33,827 nt of DNA from DAOUBA01 sp034432855 (GCA_034432855.1 DAOUBA010000078.1:1-33827), one strand, 5' to 3'; shown: positions 19,201 to 24,119, counted from the stretch's first letter. The notes: generated by a model from the sequence alone, not told the origin. A program made the numbers and translations.

Positions 19201-20904
19201 ATCAGCGTGCAGGCGACCGACGGCTTTGGACAGGCCAGCGCGTTGAGCAAAGCGCGCACCTTTGTCATAGATGCCCGTCCACCCACCGTCACGCTCGACC
19301 TGGCGGCCAGCCACCTCGACGTGAGCAACGTCATCGGGTCGAGCAACTATCCGTTGTACGGGCAGATCACCGACAATCGCGGGCTGGGCGGGCTGGACGT
19401 GTGCGTGGACGGCCGCTGCGCCCCGGCGCAACTGTGGCCGAGCGACGGCGATGCGGCTCACCTGTACGACGATGAGCCGACGGCGCCCATCGCCATCAAC
19501 GGCGGCGCGGCGTGTAATGGCGGCAGCCCCATCGTCCGCACCTTTTTGGTCACCGAGAGTTTTGTGCTGGACGGCGCGACCGTCGGGCTGGACCTCGAAC
19601 ACGAGCGCCGTGATGACGTGCAGGCCGAGTTGATCTCTCCCGCCGGCACGCGCGTCCGTCTGCTCTACCACAGCGGCGTCACCGGCGCGGGCCGGGCCAA
19701 CTATGACGTTCTCCTGGACGACACGGCCTCCGCTGCCTACTCGGCCGGCGGCGGCGACGACCCGGCTGCGGCCTACTATGACCGTCCCGCGCGCCCGGAC
19801 CGGCCGTTGCAGGCCTTTTACGGCGAGGATTCTGCCGGCACCTGGACGCTGGAGATCTGCGATCTGATCCCGGCAAGCGGCGACGGACAGTACCACCGCA
19901 GTCAGTTGCGGCTCCAGCCGCGTGAAACGGCGGCCCGCTCCGGCGACTGGATGTTCACGGTGCGCAACGACCAGCCGATGGACTGGGTCACGCAGACCGT
20001 CTCACTCTACGGCGAGGACCGCGTGGGCAACCGGATGACCAACCCGTTGACCTTCGACGTCATCGTGGACAACGTGCCGCCGGTGATCACGACGACCCAG
20101 TTGGCGCGCTCGCTGGGATTGACACTGACCGTGGCCGCGCTGGCCGGAACCGTCAGCGACGGCGGGCGGGTGGCCGGCGTGTTCGTCACCGTCTGGGCGC
20201 CGGAGGGCGTCTATCGAGACGCAGCCGTATTGAACGGCAACTCGTGGAGTTATGCCCTGCATCCGATATCCCTCGGCGTTCATCGCCTGCAGGTCACGGC
20301 CATTGACCTGGCGGGCAACGTCGCCACGACCGAGGTCTTTGAAGTCGAAATCCGGCCCATCACGCACGTCTACCTGCCGCTGGTGGCGCGCAATTATGTC
20401 TCTGCGCCGGACCTGATCGTGGAGAACATCATCGCTACCCCCAACAACATCCAGGTGGTCATCCGCAACTGGGGCAATGCTCCCGTCCAGGATGATTTCT
20501 GGGTGGATGTCTACATCGCCCCACGCGTCGAGCCGACCCGGGTCAACCAGACGTGGGATCAGGTGGGCGGGCAGGGGCTGGTGTGGGGCGTCACTGCCGA
20601 CGCGCTGCCGGCGCTTGCGCCGGGCGGCGTCATCACCCTCACCGTGGGCGATGCCTGGTACCGGCCAGACCATAGCCGCGTTTCCTGGCCGCTGGCGGTG
20701 GGCACGCCGGTCTATGCGCAGGTGGATTCGTTCAACCCGGCCACGACCTATGGTGCGGTGTTGGAAAGCCACGAGGTCATGGGGGAGGACTATAATAACA
20801 TCAAGGATGCGCAAGTGGCAAGTGGGGCTGTGGGGACGGCCATTCTACCTTCGGCTTTGGAGAATCGCTCTCCGCAGCCTGACAACCTGCCGCGTCGGCC
20901 ATAG
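4264..20904 (+). CDS. Giant multidomain surface protein (about 5,546 aa)
   Basis: I see, in order: a signal/anchor helix (about 1-36), a LolA/LppX-like beta-rich domain (about 38-279), two membrane helices (about 294-334), an Ala/Gln coiled segment (342-372), a TSP3 calcium cluster (413-536), a beta-rich region, a run of hydrophobic helices (about 1246-1400), a second TSP3 cluster (1645-1766), LamG modules 1-4 (1889-2850), Ig-like domains, LamG 5-6 (3279-3714), an LVIVD propeller (about 3851-4153), more Ig-like domains joined by 'VDxTPP'-type linkers, a P-domain (about 5073-5224), HVYLPLVARNY (5368-5378) and a CARDB domain (about 5382-5516). I chose ATG 4264 (or 4267) because AGGGA at 4254-4258 precedes it and it begins a proper signal sequence; ATG 4162 would add a non-coding-like leader. 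The frame is uninterrupted. It is probably a surface adhesin or scaffold; ligand unknown. Confidence 0.9.
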   Translation: MMKPHLSCRWYFVLAAAALLLAVAFIPLRLPAQHLSPYEHVQSAWQRARQAGAYRFATEIVQTTHPAPALANVGRSSRQDTLHIEGQANLADRTLLMTLWQGGGSVLNARDGVEVRVEGDRAYGRPLGGTWEEIPDFSGSFAPDNDLLAYLAGAKNVRQEETSAPSSLAPGYTRYRFEVDGPAFATYLRDQMERYLIEKGELPAGLTLETSSLYRGATGEGQIWIDDDGLPLRLVVHTVFPPQENGDVVEAQIQTDFSGFDRGQLLASSPGERLAGALGLPRTLERWQHVASQFALFLGCIGLVALLITQSRSKKVYTILALSVIVSTIVTPLLQSHQVVAFSERQAARQAALEQEQVAQAAAQELQDQLLASDWDPLRDPLAAPNIAAQTSDGSGGASSGGLVCTDDEKTKDGDKDGLSDCQERQYQTDPKRPDTDGDGLWDSWEVLRLGTEPGQKDTDGDGIPDGVEVRGFNYNGQWYLDPNSVDSNNDGRPDTIECPGLGTTSQPCPDTDRDGTPDLFDRDDDNDGVPDRIDTAPTVVVGRATPFSRSNPFELVVNGLNAQTGASGAYYPVLVDLQLRPVITDHLTYALNVLDWPSGDEDGQVQRRRGNNSKFADYMSAQDAANDPRTKNGDTRLIPMLEVELAGNDIPLPLTTTLRTRVQAQGVDASWPVTTQPPVLTTWLSATVTLSQVGSATRLDFQLQGTTPVTAEVYTGTCSGGVLDVSLGQVSNGQTRDIPNRNLLTLADGGHVLVLKADGHTAACATIADVPNGPYTDRMIDAEPLRAYGASARDLGDGRVALLVPLNVVADETGGGRAAFGARVPYTPRGSSLGAAQKVRVVWLVQMLADYCRPMPPGSDATSEDWCKYKESWVLDNTQIVHTYYDDWYLTGLTVREDHGTDVAIAWEDPAAESPANRQYDDWLWLMALGLEQTYLAGRDQNKNNRRDIGVVTYADGRQAADTSIAGRFDAPLASTVTITDRLGVPLTATIQVETFSYPQQDYVAYVMMTETVGILASHFTTYITRGADAPTLLFLRDERYRVAELGMGNEVTISGARVTFNLGGRSVETLASLSWAPYRYKDGRWQAYPLAEYWDKMYARFASRFPEDPRLPADWRKDVQVGQITLAQSYYLSMMQGRVGLVAVGNQALLSDAPTDTEVTQKIGDTLDATGDVFAAINDNLSEPLIKWLAPRLPGATLPPGVTPQTLSLKAIGESIRQGVSDKIAAIKALKRATWEERAKFAGTAAIVIGTIAALSLGIASAVTSGRTQYILSVVGGAISSVLAVVSLVKAYRAASAAGWLRGMNLAANQISKAAKIVGIVGTVIAAGVAIGVMIATLVMGPQTTEAVLTAIAVAIGAIIAAVILFAISLIPVVGQLIVAIIGAIDALVALVCAAAGWEGKYADAFCGGISGLMASYFTPYGYNVMVDIAEEGRFQLASPFDYTFLHPEQGLAVGNELEFTATITNTIQFTTFPPDWKALAWFWQWNEAALRLSAFAYRWQSEPQDIHQTVGFGSQYSAWTAAEWTKRFPFLTHKLYALASPTGDDAPLNQAGINQPLQLFLAEGYALPAQECILVPHPLGLIPVCWVRAAKDTIHTDMGRMFAFDVFPATLDEFYQTTPKDGGYSLAWGQAGNVTFSRQRDFDGDGLRNAADGGSDPDDSKWDTDGDGLSDLFESQHRSDPARFDTDGDGLNDAEETRLGADPTRKDSDGDGLTDKEEVDGWEFVYAFDANGNQLRTLVTSDPLDPDTDGDGLPDFKEKAFGLNPRVVSDPNVLGLEAKVTETGVTHNPNDLVVRRGDTLRYTSTVENKLDSRFAQGLFSLNSSAPAVLNAAGVPPVQFVLDPHQQATLSGTLAVSSTSASQPVSLTQVAGALITDWREQSNFAEMWLRLEEIATETRFVDHSGSLPPRNASCSGATCPARQQPGYLGNGVRFDGTNDYLVVQDSPGFDFGTGGLTIAMWVKKTDNDTGTLLHWRSQGGNSLKVDIDGTTLRVGLWINWPGGLVIPNGGTVGLNEWHHVAVVRDGAGNWTTYIDSVPRGSGWSDADLNQINPGTPIWLGAENNGWGNPITAFGGSMDEVYIYRRALTPEEVGALYGKPVLRLQMEGPYVYADSSGFNNSAICSNPLCPTAPGITGNAASFDGRDYLVVPSRPTLNLSNGKFTIAAWVYPATTGDGSYDNHVQGIWGQYDGVADTSLGTDASFSLPTLFRIGRTLRFGFGDGLSWKRCDFSNVLTLNNWNHVVVTYDASQASLYVNGALAGNCGMTGVPRIGDFYVGRVSAKGSVYIRDFVCKDEGDGSGTAEVCMAWNETDENSTWGRWDVVDDDKGKGITYTINIRRYFDSNGRGKLDMWEDDGGTRCGGKPDDGDKGLGTWYFDWTTPTRQTSDLGYSGDGYGTVHLGTGSEPAIFNPSIPFRGRLDELIIYRRPLDAAEINELYLSAFAALHLRLDDAPGTDSLENAVDLSRQSNATCSGSACPTTGVSGRMNQAALFDGVDDALNTSLRIEQSSGPAASRGTTLMAWVYPTSASNGWYQVLSSDNGGYDWSLLRIGDRWAVFNGTDTNALVTNANVDVNRWQHIAVVFLPGFGTFFYKNGIRIDHWGTLSYDTSTNPVAVGRNPRGGEYFDGRIDDVRIFNTALSDAQVQRMFKAAPVFQMHLDDPLNAATFTDDANGNNGACSGAACPTVGEAVRGQVGTAAGFDGVNDVITVADNNLLDLPQFTVGAWVMPTNIRTVQQTLLDKDSNYRLLISPGGMTATLSFQAPCGTWRTVAGQAPLMQNQWNHVMATYDGTTARLYVNGYEQGRLNVSGSACANAQPLRLGNGFAGRLDEVTLYDHALSPFEVRDLFRYQARWVESRYSQNILVDNDWPFSTLRSYTATFPYLQNRDIVMHVQAQEATSAIATVELGVRKDGQANYTWTAAPPCLDAAGDTAYCPTFTPSGEGRYLLQTRATDVVSHTETPTRTYTLYVDGTPPQVGFDSLEANSFLSATLHPSQRDVWVVHLSGTIADPSLPGGYPGGGVQTDTVRVSLSKITHWAGPDSTTAVVRPGDQLATVSGNTWTIDYQIWDAQPSGIYSITVQAADRAGNQRAARWEENYGGNPPVIVPRIFSVDATPPATNLEVGVPAMVTDTAWLRGNATDDPVSVVVTYTVGSDSGETGVSIYCGDPAQEIEILHHAAVYTQPASVEWSGLASRNDYCWVSITNTIGDNVVTGTARVCGEAVASWTPSAGASALIRFDVRSDACGPYYHTAGVCQVQTEFVPNTPGTTYINERWPGTALYVPFEDRPDVNGALRFQDVGPQRLTGSCQVASCPSTGATGHVGNAARFDYRQGDSVRFDNFGAFTTTTIAAWVWLPYYTPDRQVIVAYKDNRSWVSGCGAALALNEHGGQYIGFTVYVDGMPPQYLQASQWLPVNTWAHLAGTYDGQTLRLYLNGEEVANMPAPGVMRQCNGPTTIGSNLWQDGDFFPGLIDEVYVLDRALSADEIRALYRGSGPLLALPFDEAWAVNGATPEDASGWAHQAVLNSGAGDGLNKAVPGAVGPRALHFDGVDDYVSVPDSPSLNPPYISIAGWIKADNFAEYGAPLAAKGTGAGGEVWALDFDYGGVPRIYFFKTGDIVSTACWGNAPLTPGQWVHVAGTYDGATERLYVNGVLVNACPAARGPLDANTHIVSIGSRQSGSGAYDLNFAGDMDDVRIYPRALSALEIHALAASGWQAVANLNGAGTRFAVWDTQPPLGLEGSYRFDVRGEDCNGLVDTSVRSQGAWRGEVDTLAPRVTITRTTVNGKLRYTATAEDYNLVEEGFSSPCGAGVFTTREPFESPWYVALTGQRPNGNERLYRLTATCDLAMPPSLVETGAYNTPGLAQGVAVSGHYAYVADGHGGLRVVDISNPQQPRLAGVYPLSGQALTVDVAVAGNYAYLVVDDPAGDRLVVLNVSNPAQPQYAGAYAAAGTELAHGIAIGGDNGYLHVPANVSGAWGVLVLTAADNPAYVNHIPTAGRPRGVAAVGDRLYVTEDGGNTLRIFQMPAATELGNYALPARGWDVAVSGSYAYVAADVAGLQIINVSNPAAPTLTAALDTPGLARAVVISGTHALVADGVRGLQMIDVAFPAFPQSVGAMDTPGHAVDLAHAGGYAYLADESMGLRVVLLQPGPAERVTACDSAGHCVVELLTLPGPAEGAQVSILNVPPVLDSTSPFSITGEAVALVSSLRALTVTVDGGVLYTNNWPSGALTQTLWATPAWTPTEGSHQVVATVTVWSGGMAVDVADIIVDTLPPAIGIVPTVLTTTHYHPPLLDVTGWVTDVATSLPDVAWRVGGGDWQPSAVVSNTWTGGWHLGGTPDGATYAIGAQATDVAGHTALTMQPVIVDITPPTPVTLTLSSSSGVLEPGATVREPAPTLTLTWTAADDGSGVGGYLTRWTAQTTATLSITGTAYGPAARSDPFTAGEAQKVWADLTGVDIYGNPRSQSIGPVYADSPFTPDYLDWLSPANPQGVYRGWMDSGCSQVGVDRRVSWSALQRAALSAEQKFYATWNSEALRLTWTGANWNTDGDLFIYLDLTAGGATIAHNPYGVGPTIYLPGVTPTTTVGAMAADYLVWVRDAQTASLLRWTGSDWTLESDLAQNALYQFIAAVNNGQTDLYLPFSLLGISNPAATSLDVVALASDEGALSLWAAMPNGNPLNSPRIVDAISSDAPEFALSYRYHWANLGAGVCPNGSLTPGAPQYTDSDLHATLLVEPAGALREMDAGQRWQWQTLGSDPADVNWLLGMDESGALVGDGVVVTFTLRVQNRGTVTATGVLGDISSYHALRLPGGTHLPAERRDHQVVSLGNIPPGAEVIQTFTGVVDRVTAQGYYAACAGSQPDYTCVHYLQQATLEARLHDDAHPTSDPALEQLWSRHQADTQPPEFVGIRQPEYVIAARNNMLVGYAYDTSAVPTVTLSIAGPSGLPVQRICPDDTPTDGQWICAWDTTGVPDGTTYNISVQATDGFGQASALSKARTFVIDARPPTVTLDLAASHLDVSNVIGSSNYPLYGQITDNRGLGGLDVCVDGRCAPAQLWPSDGDAAHLYDDEPTAPIAINGGAACNGGSPIVRTFLVTESFVLDGATVGLDLEHERRDDVQAELISPAGTRVRLLYHSGVTGAGRANYDVLLDDTASAAYSAGGGDDPAAAYYDRPARPDRPLQAFYGEDSAGTWTLEICDLIPASGDGQYHRSQLRLQPRETAARSGDWMFTVRNDQPMDWVTQTVSLYGEDRVGNRMTNPLTFDVIVDNVPPVITTTQLARSLGLTLTVAALAGTVSDGGRVAGVFVTVWAPEGVYRDAAVLNGNSWSYALHPISLGVHRLQVTAIDLAGNVATTEVFEVEIRPITHVYLPLVARNYVSAPDLIVENIIATPNNIQVVIRNWGNAPVQDDFWVDVYIAPRVEPTRVNQTWDQVGGQGLVWGVTADALPALAPGGVITLTVGDAWYRPDHSRVSWPLAVGTPVYAQVDSFNPATTYGAVLESHEVMGEDYNNIKDAQVASGAVGTAILPSALENRSPQPDNLPRRP
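5500..5870 (+). other. TSP3-type calcium-binding cluster 1 of the giant protein
   Basis: Repeats of the DxDxDGxxD type are seen (DGDKDGLSD, DTDGDGLWD, DTDGDGIPD, DTDRDGTPD, DDDNDGVPD). In thrombospondin type 3 repeats these aspartates bind calcium and stiffen extracellular stalks. The cluster follows the membrane helices directly, so it may mark where the chain leaves the membrane. Confidence 0.85.
7999..8460 (+). other. Internal cluster of hydrophobic helices in the giant protein
   Basis: About 150 residues hold four or five long hydrophobic stretches (for example AAIVIGTIAALSLGIASAV and IGAIIAAVILFAISLIPVVG) rich in Ala, Ile, Val and Gly. This is membrane-like sequence between two extracellular-type regions. 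It may be a membrane hairpin bundle, or an amphipathic or pore-like segment. Confidence 0.7.
9195..9560 (+). other. TSP3-type calcium-binding cluster 2 of the giant protein
   Basis: DFDGDGLRN, DTDGDGLSD, DTDGDGLND, DSDGDGLTD and DTDGDGLPD recur with family-typical spacing. It separates the hydrophobic region from the LamG array and resembles cluster 1, so the two probably arose by duplication. Confidence 0.85.
9929..15403 (+). repeat. Six LamG/concanavalin-like modules of the giant protein
   Basis: Modules lie near 9929-10559, 10567-11590, 11590-12214, 12229-12813, 14098-14745 and 14749-15403. Each has the core pattern of 'xFDGxxDYxxV', 'AxWVxP', 'xWNHVxxxYDG', 'LYVNG' and 'GxxDEVxxYxRAL'. 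The first five begin with a Cys pair of the form C-x4-C-P; the sixth lacks it. Modules 4 and 5 are separated by Ig-like domains. LamG_3 domains of this kind bind glycans or proteins on surfaces. Confidence 0.88.
15811..16721 (+). other. LVIVD-type seven-bladed propeller in the giant protein
   Basis: Seven copies of a 35-45 residue unit follow the pattern 'GxAxxVAVSGxYAYVADxxxGLxVxxxxNPxxP'. Units 1, 2, 5 and 6 match best; 3, 4 and 7 have drifted. Seven copies fit a complete beta-propeller. LVIVD repeats are common in secreted bacterial proteins and their ligands are mostly unknown. Confidence 0.8.
17701..18360 (+). other. Possible DOMON/CBM9-like domain of the giant protein
   Basis: A Trp-rich region with 'FYATWNSEALRLTWTG', 'DGDLFIYLDL' and 'LYLPFSLLGI' follows the beta-sandwich pattern of DOMON or CBM9-like domains, which bind sugars or haem. 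The assignment rests on pattern only; it could be another beta-sandwich. Confidence 0.4.
19480..19935 (+). other. P-domain-like module of the giant protein
   Basis: The segment has the landmarks of the proprotein convertase P-domain: an extended 'VLDGATVGLDLEHERRDDVQAEL' type strand pair, 'ISPAGTRVRLL', and near its end 'FYGEDSAGTWTLEICD' (family: F-x-GE-x-x-x-GTWTLxVxD). P-domains normally follow a subtilase catalytic domain, but no protease domain is present in this protein. Confidence 0.75.
20365..20815 (+). other. YLPLVARNY motif followed by a CARDB domain
   Basis: HVYLPLVARNY is at 20365-20397. The CARDB-like domain that follows has 'PDLIVENI', 'VVIRNWGNAPV' and 'LAPGGVITLTV', the adhesion-type pattern of that family. 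The tail after it is polar and unstructured. The minus-strand secreted protein at 32774 ends with the same motif type, but there it is the very C-terminus. Confidence 0.65.
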
Positions 20905-20944
20905 AGACATGCCGACTTTTGTCCCACGTTCTGAGGAGACGAAG

Positions 20945-21421
20945 ATGAACACGCATCAGGTGAATCAACGTTTGGCCCTCGTGCTCGCGGCAGGCGTCTT
21001 CGCTTTGCTGCTGGCGGCATTGCCGATCTTGTCCGTGCGGGCTGACCTGCCGCCGCGGCCCACACCGCAGCCTGCGCCGCCCGAGGCGGGCCTTGCGAGG
21101 TTGGCATCTGTCGAACTGCAAGTACACTTCGGTCAGGAGGAGCAGGCGCGCCATTGGCAGGAGATGTGGACGGTGGTCGAGTGGCAAGACGCTTTCGGCG
21201 ATTGGCACGAAGTCGAAGGGTGGAGAGGCACGTTCGACGAGATCGTGGATGGCAAGGGCAGGAAGGTGTGGTGGGTGTACCCGAGAGACCTGGGCACGGG
21301 GCCGTTCCGCTGGACGGTGTACGGCAGCCCATCCGGCAGGCTGCTTGCGCACAGCAAACCGTTCCATCTACCCGATGCCATGGGCCAGACGTCGGTGGTG
21401 ACCGTGACTCTCAGACCCTAG
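20945..21421 (+). CDS. Small secreted protein, function unknown
   Basis: The 158-residue product has a clear signal sequence (LALVLAAGVFALLLAALPILSVRA, residues 10-33, with AxA-like cleavage near 33), then a Pro-rich stretch and a compact Trp-rich domain (WQEMWTVVEWQDAFGDWHEVEGWRG region). There are no cysteines in the mature part. GAGGAG at 20933-20938 sits six bases before ATG 20945, which fixes the start although the frame is open upstream inside the giant gene. It lies 40 bases after the giant gene on the same strand, so they are probably co-transcribed and may act together at the surface. I do not recognise the family. Confidence 0.8.
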   Translation: MNTHQVNQRLALVLAAGVFALLLAALPILSVRADLPPRPTPQPAPPEAGLARLASVELQVHFGQEEQARHWQEMWTVVEWQDAFGDWHEVEGWRGTFDEIVDGKGRKVWWVYPRDLGTGPFRWTVYGSPSGRLLAHSKPFHLPDAMGQTSVVTVTLRP

Positions 21422-21428
21422 CGCCAGA

Positions 21429-21447
21429 CGAGGTCTCCAGGACCTCG
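21429..21447. terminator. Short hairpin between convergent genes
   Basis: CGAGGTC and GACCTCG pair around TCCAG, exactly between the convergent stops at 21421 and 21459. There is no strong T-run on either side, so it is at best a weak bidirectional terminator. Confidence 0.4.
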
Positions 21448-21458
21448 GAAGTTTCATC

Positions 21459-22316
21459 CTAGTCGCAAAAGGTATATGGGTCGAGCGCCAGGTCGCCCAG
21501 ATGGATGGTGTCCACCCCCTCCGGGGAGCCAAGCGGGGTGCGCAACGTGACTATGCCCTGAGTAGGGTCATGAGCAAGGACGATGCCCAGCGCCAGGACG
21601 AACCCATCCCGATCTTCGAGGGCGACCAGTCGGTAGGGCGTGAAGGCCGGATAGGGCCAAACGGCCAGCCGCTGCCAGGCGATCTCGAGCGTGTCAGCGC
21701 CTTCAAAATAGCGGCGAAAGGCTGCAGCGCGGTGCTCCCGGCGCTCGGGCACCTCGCGGCGGATCGCCGCCTGCGCCGCCGGCAGGTCAATCACGCGGAC
21801 ACGGCGGCTGCGGCGCAGCGGCAGTAGCAGGTACTCCAATTCGTTCCCGCGCTGGATGCCCACGACGGCGGTGGGTTGCAACAGGTCTATCTTTGCCCGC
21901 TTGAGTTCGCCGCCCCCCTGAGTCGGGTCCACCAACCCGGTCGTGTCGAACACGATGGCTGTAGCCCCCTCTTCGCGTGCTTTCTGCACCAGCCGGTGCG
22001 CGCCGGCAACGGTGGGCAGCATGTGGCGGCGCGGCGAGACGGCGCCGATAAAGACGCGGTAGCAGGGTCCCGCGGGGGGAAACCCGTCGTCGCCCGGCAA
22101 TCCCAGCGCCAGCGTCATCGTCGTCGGCGGACCCAATGTGGCCTGGCCGATGTCGCCATCCACGAAGGCGACGCGCTCGTGGTGCTCATGCAGACGATGG
22201 TAGAGATAGCGGGCGAAGGTGGATTTCCCCGTATCCGGCGCGCCGATGACGAGGATGACGCCGCTCAACGAGGAGAGCGTGAGGCGCTCCCAGGCAGAGG
22301 GAACCTCAATCTCCAC
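21459..22316 (-). CDS. Clp1/Grc3-like P-loop protein (putative polynucleotide kinase)
   Basis: The 285-residue protein has a Walker A GAPDTGKST (25-33), DGDIGQ (53-58) matching the DxDxGQ motif of the Clp1/Grc3 family, the GAVSP segment (91-95) and VFDTTGLVD (122-130). Clp1 and Grc3 phosphorylate 5'-OH ends of RNA or DNA; bacterial members are little studied, so kinase activity here is an inference. I chose GTG 22316 because GGAG lies eight bases upstream; the longer frame from TTG 22388 is made of repeat sequence. The C-terminal 100 residues hold a beta-rich domain that I do not recognise. It is convergent with the small secreted protein gene and separated from nadB by about 230 bases of repeats. 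Confidence 0.75.
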   Translation of the reverse strand: MEIEVPSAWERLTLSSLSGVILVIGAPDTGKSTFARYLYHRLHEHHERVAFVDGDIGQATLGPPTTMTLALGLPGDDGFPPAGPCYRVFIGAVSPRRHMLPTVAGAHRLVQKAREEGATAIVFDTTGLVDPTQGGGELKRAKIDLLQPTAVVGIQRGNELEYLLLPLRRSRRVRVIDLPAAQAAIRREVPERREHRAAAFRRYFEGADTLEIAWQRLAVWPYPAFTPYRLVALEDRDGFVLALGIVLAHDPTQGIVTLRTPLGSPEGVDTIHLGDLALDPYTFCD

Positions 22317-22329
22317 TCTCTGATCTCCA

Positions 22330-22376
22330 GATGCAGGACGCAAGATGCAGGATGCGGCAATCTTGCATCCTGCATC
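22330..22376. repeat. GATGCAGGA tandem/inverted repeat
   Basis: GATGCAGGACGCAAGAT (22330-22346) and ATCTTGCATCCTGCATC (22360-22376) pair with one mismatch, and GATGCAGGATGC recurs at 22344-22355. It lies just upstream of the Clp1-like start. Confidence 0.7.
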
Positions 22377-22445
22377 GGGATGGTTCAAAATAGGTTGACA
22401 CTTTCACAACTTCCAGACTTGCCAAATGGGTCAATTCGGGGATGA

Positions 22446-22524
22446 TATAGTATTGCTCTCGAAAAACTATCGCAACCGCGAAGATTTTGCTCTTGGCCGC
22501 ACCGGCCTGAAAGAGCCGGTGCTG
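22446..22524 (+). repeat. 79-bp dispersed repeat, copy A
   Basis: These 79 bases match 33703-33781 in the same orientation with three mismatches. The right end holds GCACCGGC and GCCGGTGC, which form an 8-bp stem around CTGAAAGA. Copy A lies between nadB and the Clp1-like gene; the AT-rich stretch on its left (22381-22445) may belong to a longer version of the element. Confidence 0.85.
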
Positions 22525-22542
22525 TACGTTTTACGTTTTACG
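22525..22542. repeat. TTTTACG heptamer repeat after nadB
   Basis: Two full TTTTACG units plus a partial one sit just outside the nadB stop codon. They are another member of the short tandem repeat types in this region. Confidence 0.6.
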
Positions 22543-22544
22543 CC

Positions 22545-24119
22545 TCAGATTGCCGCCGTCCCCTTCGTATCATCGCGGTAGTGACAGCCGCGGCTTTCAC
22601 GGTTGTGTTGCGCGGCCTGGGCGACGATGAGCGCCGCCTGCACGCTGTGGCGCAACCCGATCAGCGCGTCGTTCAGCCGTGTGCTGCGGTAAAAGTCCTC
22701 GATCTCTTCCTTCAGGTGATACAGGTCGCGCATGGCGCGCGCCAGCCGCGTGGCCGAGCGCGCCAGTCCGACGTAGTGCCACATCGTGTGCTGGATCGTG
22801 CGGATGTCGCGCCAGATCAGCGCCGGGTCGGCCTCCTCGTGCAATCCCTCCTCCTCCCAGTGCGGCACCTCTTCCGGGCCAACGACGGGCGCGGGAGCGC
22901 GCGCGGCGCGGTCGCCCCACACCAATCCCTCCAGCAGCGAGGTACTCGCCAGCCGGTTCGCGCCGTGAACCCCTGTGCAGGACACTTCACCCACCGCGTA
23001 GAGGTTCTGGATCGTCGTGCGCCCCCACTCATCCACCCATACGCCACCGCAGAAATAGTGCGCTGCCGGCACCACCGGGATCGGCTGGCGCGTGATGTCG
23101 AGACCCAGGCCCAGGCACTTTTGATAGATGGTGGGGAAACGCTCTCGAATCCGGTCGGCCGGAAGCACAGAGGCAATGTCCAGGAGCACATGTTCGTAAT
23201 CGTGTTCGACCATCTCGTGGTGGATCGCGCGGGCCACGACGTCGCGCGGCGCCAACTCCATCCAATCTGGCGCATAATGCTGCATAAAACGCCGTCCGTC
23301 CGGCGTGAGTAGCCGCCCACCCTCGCCGCGCACCGCCTCGGTGATGAGAAAACCCTCACCGCCAGGCAAGGCCAGCGCCGTCGGATGGAACTGGACATAT
23401 TCAGCGTTGATGACGCGCGCCCCGGCACGATAGGCCATCGCCAGCCCGTCGCCTCGCGCCCCGGGCGGGTTGGTCGTGTGGCGGTAGATCCGCCCCAGAC
23501 CGCCGGTAGCGAGGATGGTCGTCCCGGCGAGGTAGCGATGGACGGCGCGATGGAACGGCTCGTAGACGTATGCGCCGTGGCAGGTGATCGGCTCGTAGAC
23601 GGTGAGCGGATTGCGGGCATGGTGGGGAAACGTGATCAGGTCCACAGCCGTAGCCGAGGGGATAATCTGTACGTTGGGCCGCTGACGCAACGCAGCGACC
23701 AACGCCTGCACGATGGCCCTGCCGGTCGCGTCGCCGACGTGGAGAATGCGTGAGCACGAGTGCGCCGCCTCTCTGCCATAGACCAACTGCCCATCGGGAG
23801 TCTTGTCGAATTCGACGCCCGCCGACTCGATCAGCACCTGTTGGACCAGGCGCGGCCCTTCCTCGGCCAGAATACGCGCCGCCGTCGGCAGAGAGAGACC
23901 GGCACCGGCAGCCAATATGTCCTGCACCAGCAGGTCGGCGCTATCGTCCGGGCCCAGCGTGACGATACCGCCCTGCGCATACTTCGTGTTGCTCTCCTCG
24001 GCCTCCGCCGCGCGGGTGATGACCGTAATCTGCCGCTGGTGGTCCTGCGAGAGCCGCAACGCCGCGGCCGCCCCCCCGATGCCGCAACCAATAACGAGAA
24101 CGTCGGTCTGATGAGGCAT
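22545..24119 (-). CDS. nadB: L-aspartate oxidase
   Basis: NadB oxidises L-aspartate to iminoaspartate with FAD, the first step of de novo NAD synthesis. The 524-residue protein has the FAD fold GCGIGG (11-16), the NadB block SNTKYAQGGI (43-52), a capping domain with HPTAL and the TEAVRGEGG segment, the GANRLASTSLLEG region near the second FAD site, and a helical C-terminus. ATG 24119 is chosen because AGGAG sits six bases upstream; the 28 extra codons to 24203 are encoded by an inverted repeat and are not NadB-like. It is the last gene of the operon, 87 bases after nadC-nadA. Length is normal for the family. Confidence 0.95.
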   Translation of the reverse strand: MPHQTDVLVIGCGIGGAAAALRLSQDHQRQITVITRAAEAEESNTKYAQGGIVTLGPDDSADLLVQDILAAGAGLSLPTAARILAEEGPRLVQQVLIESAGVEFDKTPDGQLVYGREAAHSCSRILHVGDATGRAIVQALVAALRQRPNVQIIPSATAVDLITFPHHARNPLTVYEPITCHGAYVYEPFHRAVHRYLAGTTILATGGLGRIYRHTTNPPGARGDGLAMAYRAGARVINAEYVQFHPTALALPGGEGFLITEAVRGEGGRLLTPDGRRFMQHYAPDWMELAPRDVVARAIHHEMVEHDYEHVLLDIASVLPADRIRERFPTIYQKCLGLGLDITRQPIPVVPAAHYFCGGVWVDEWGRTTIQNLYAVGEVSCTGVHGANRLASTSLLEGLVWGDRAARAPAPVVGPEEVPHWEEEGLHEEADPALIWRDIRTIQHTMWHYVGLARSATRLARAMRDLYHLKEEIEDFYRSTRLNDALIGLRHSVQAALIVAQAAQHNRESRGCHYRDDTKGTAAI

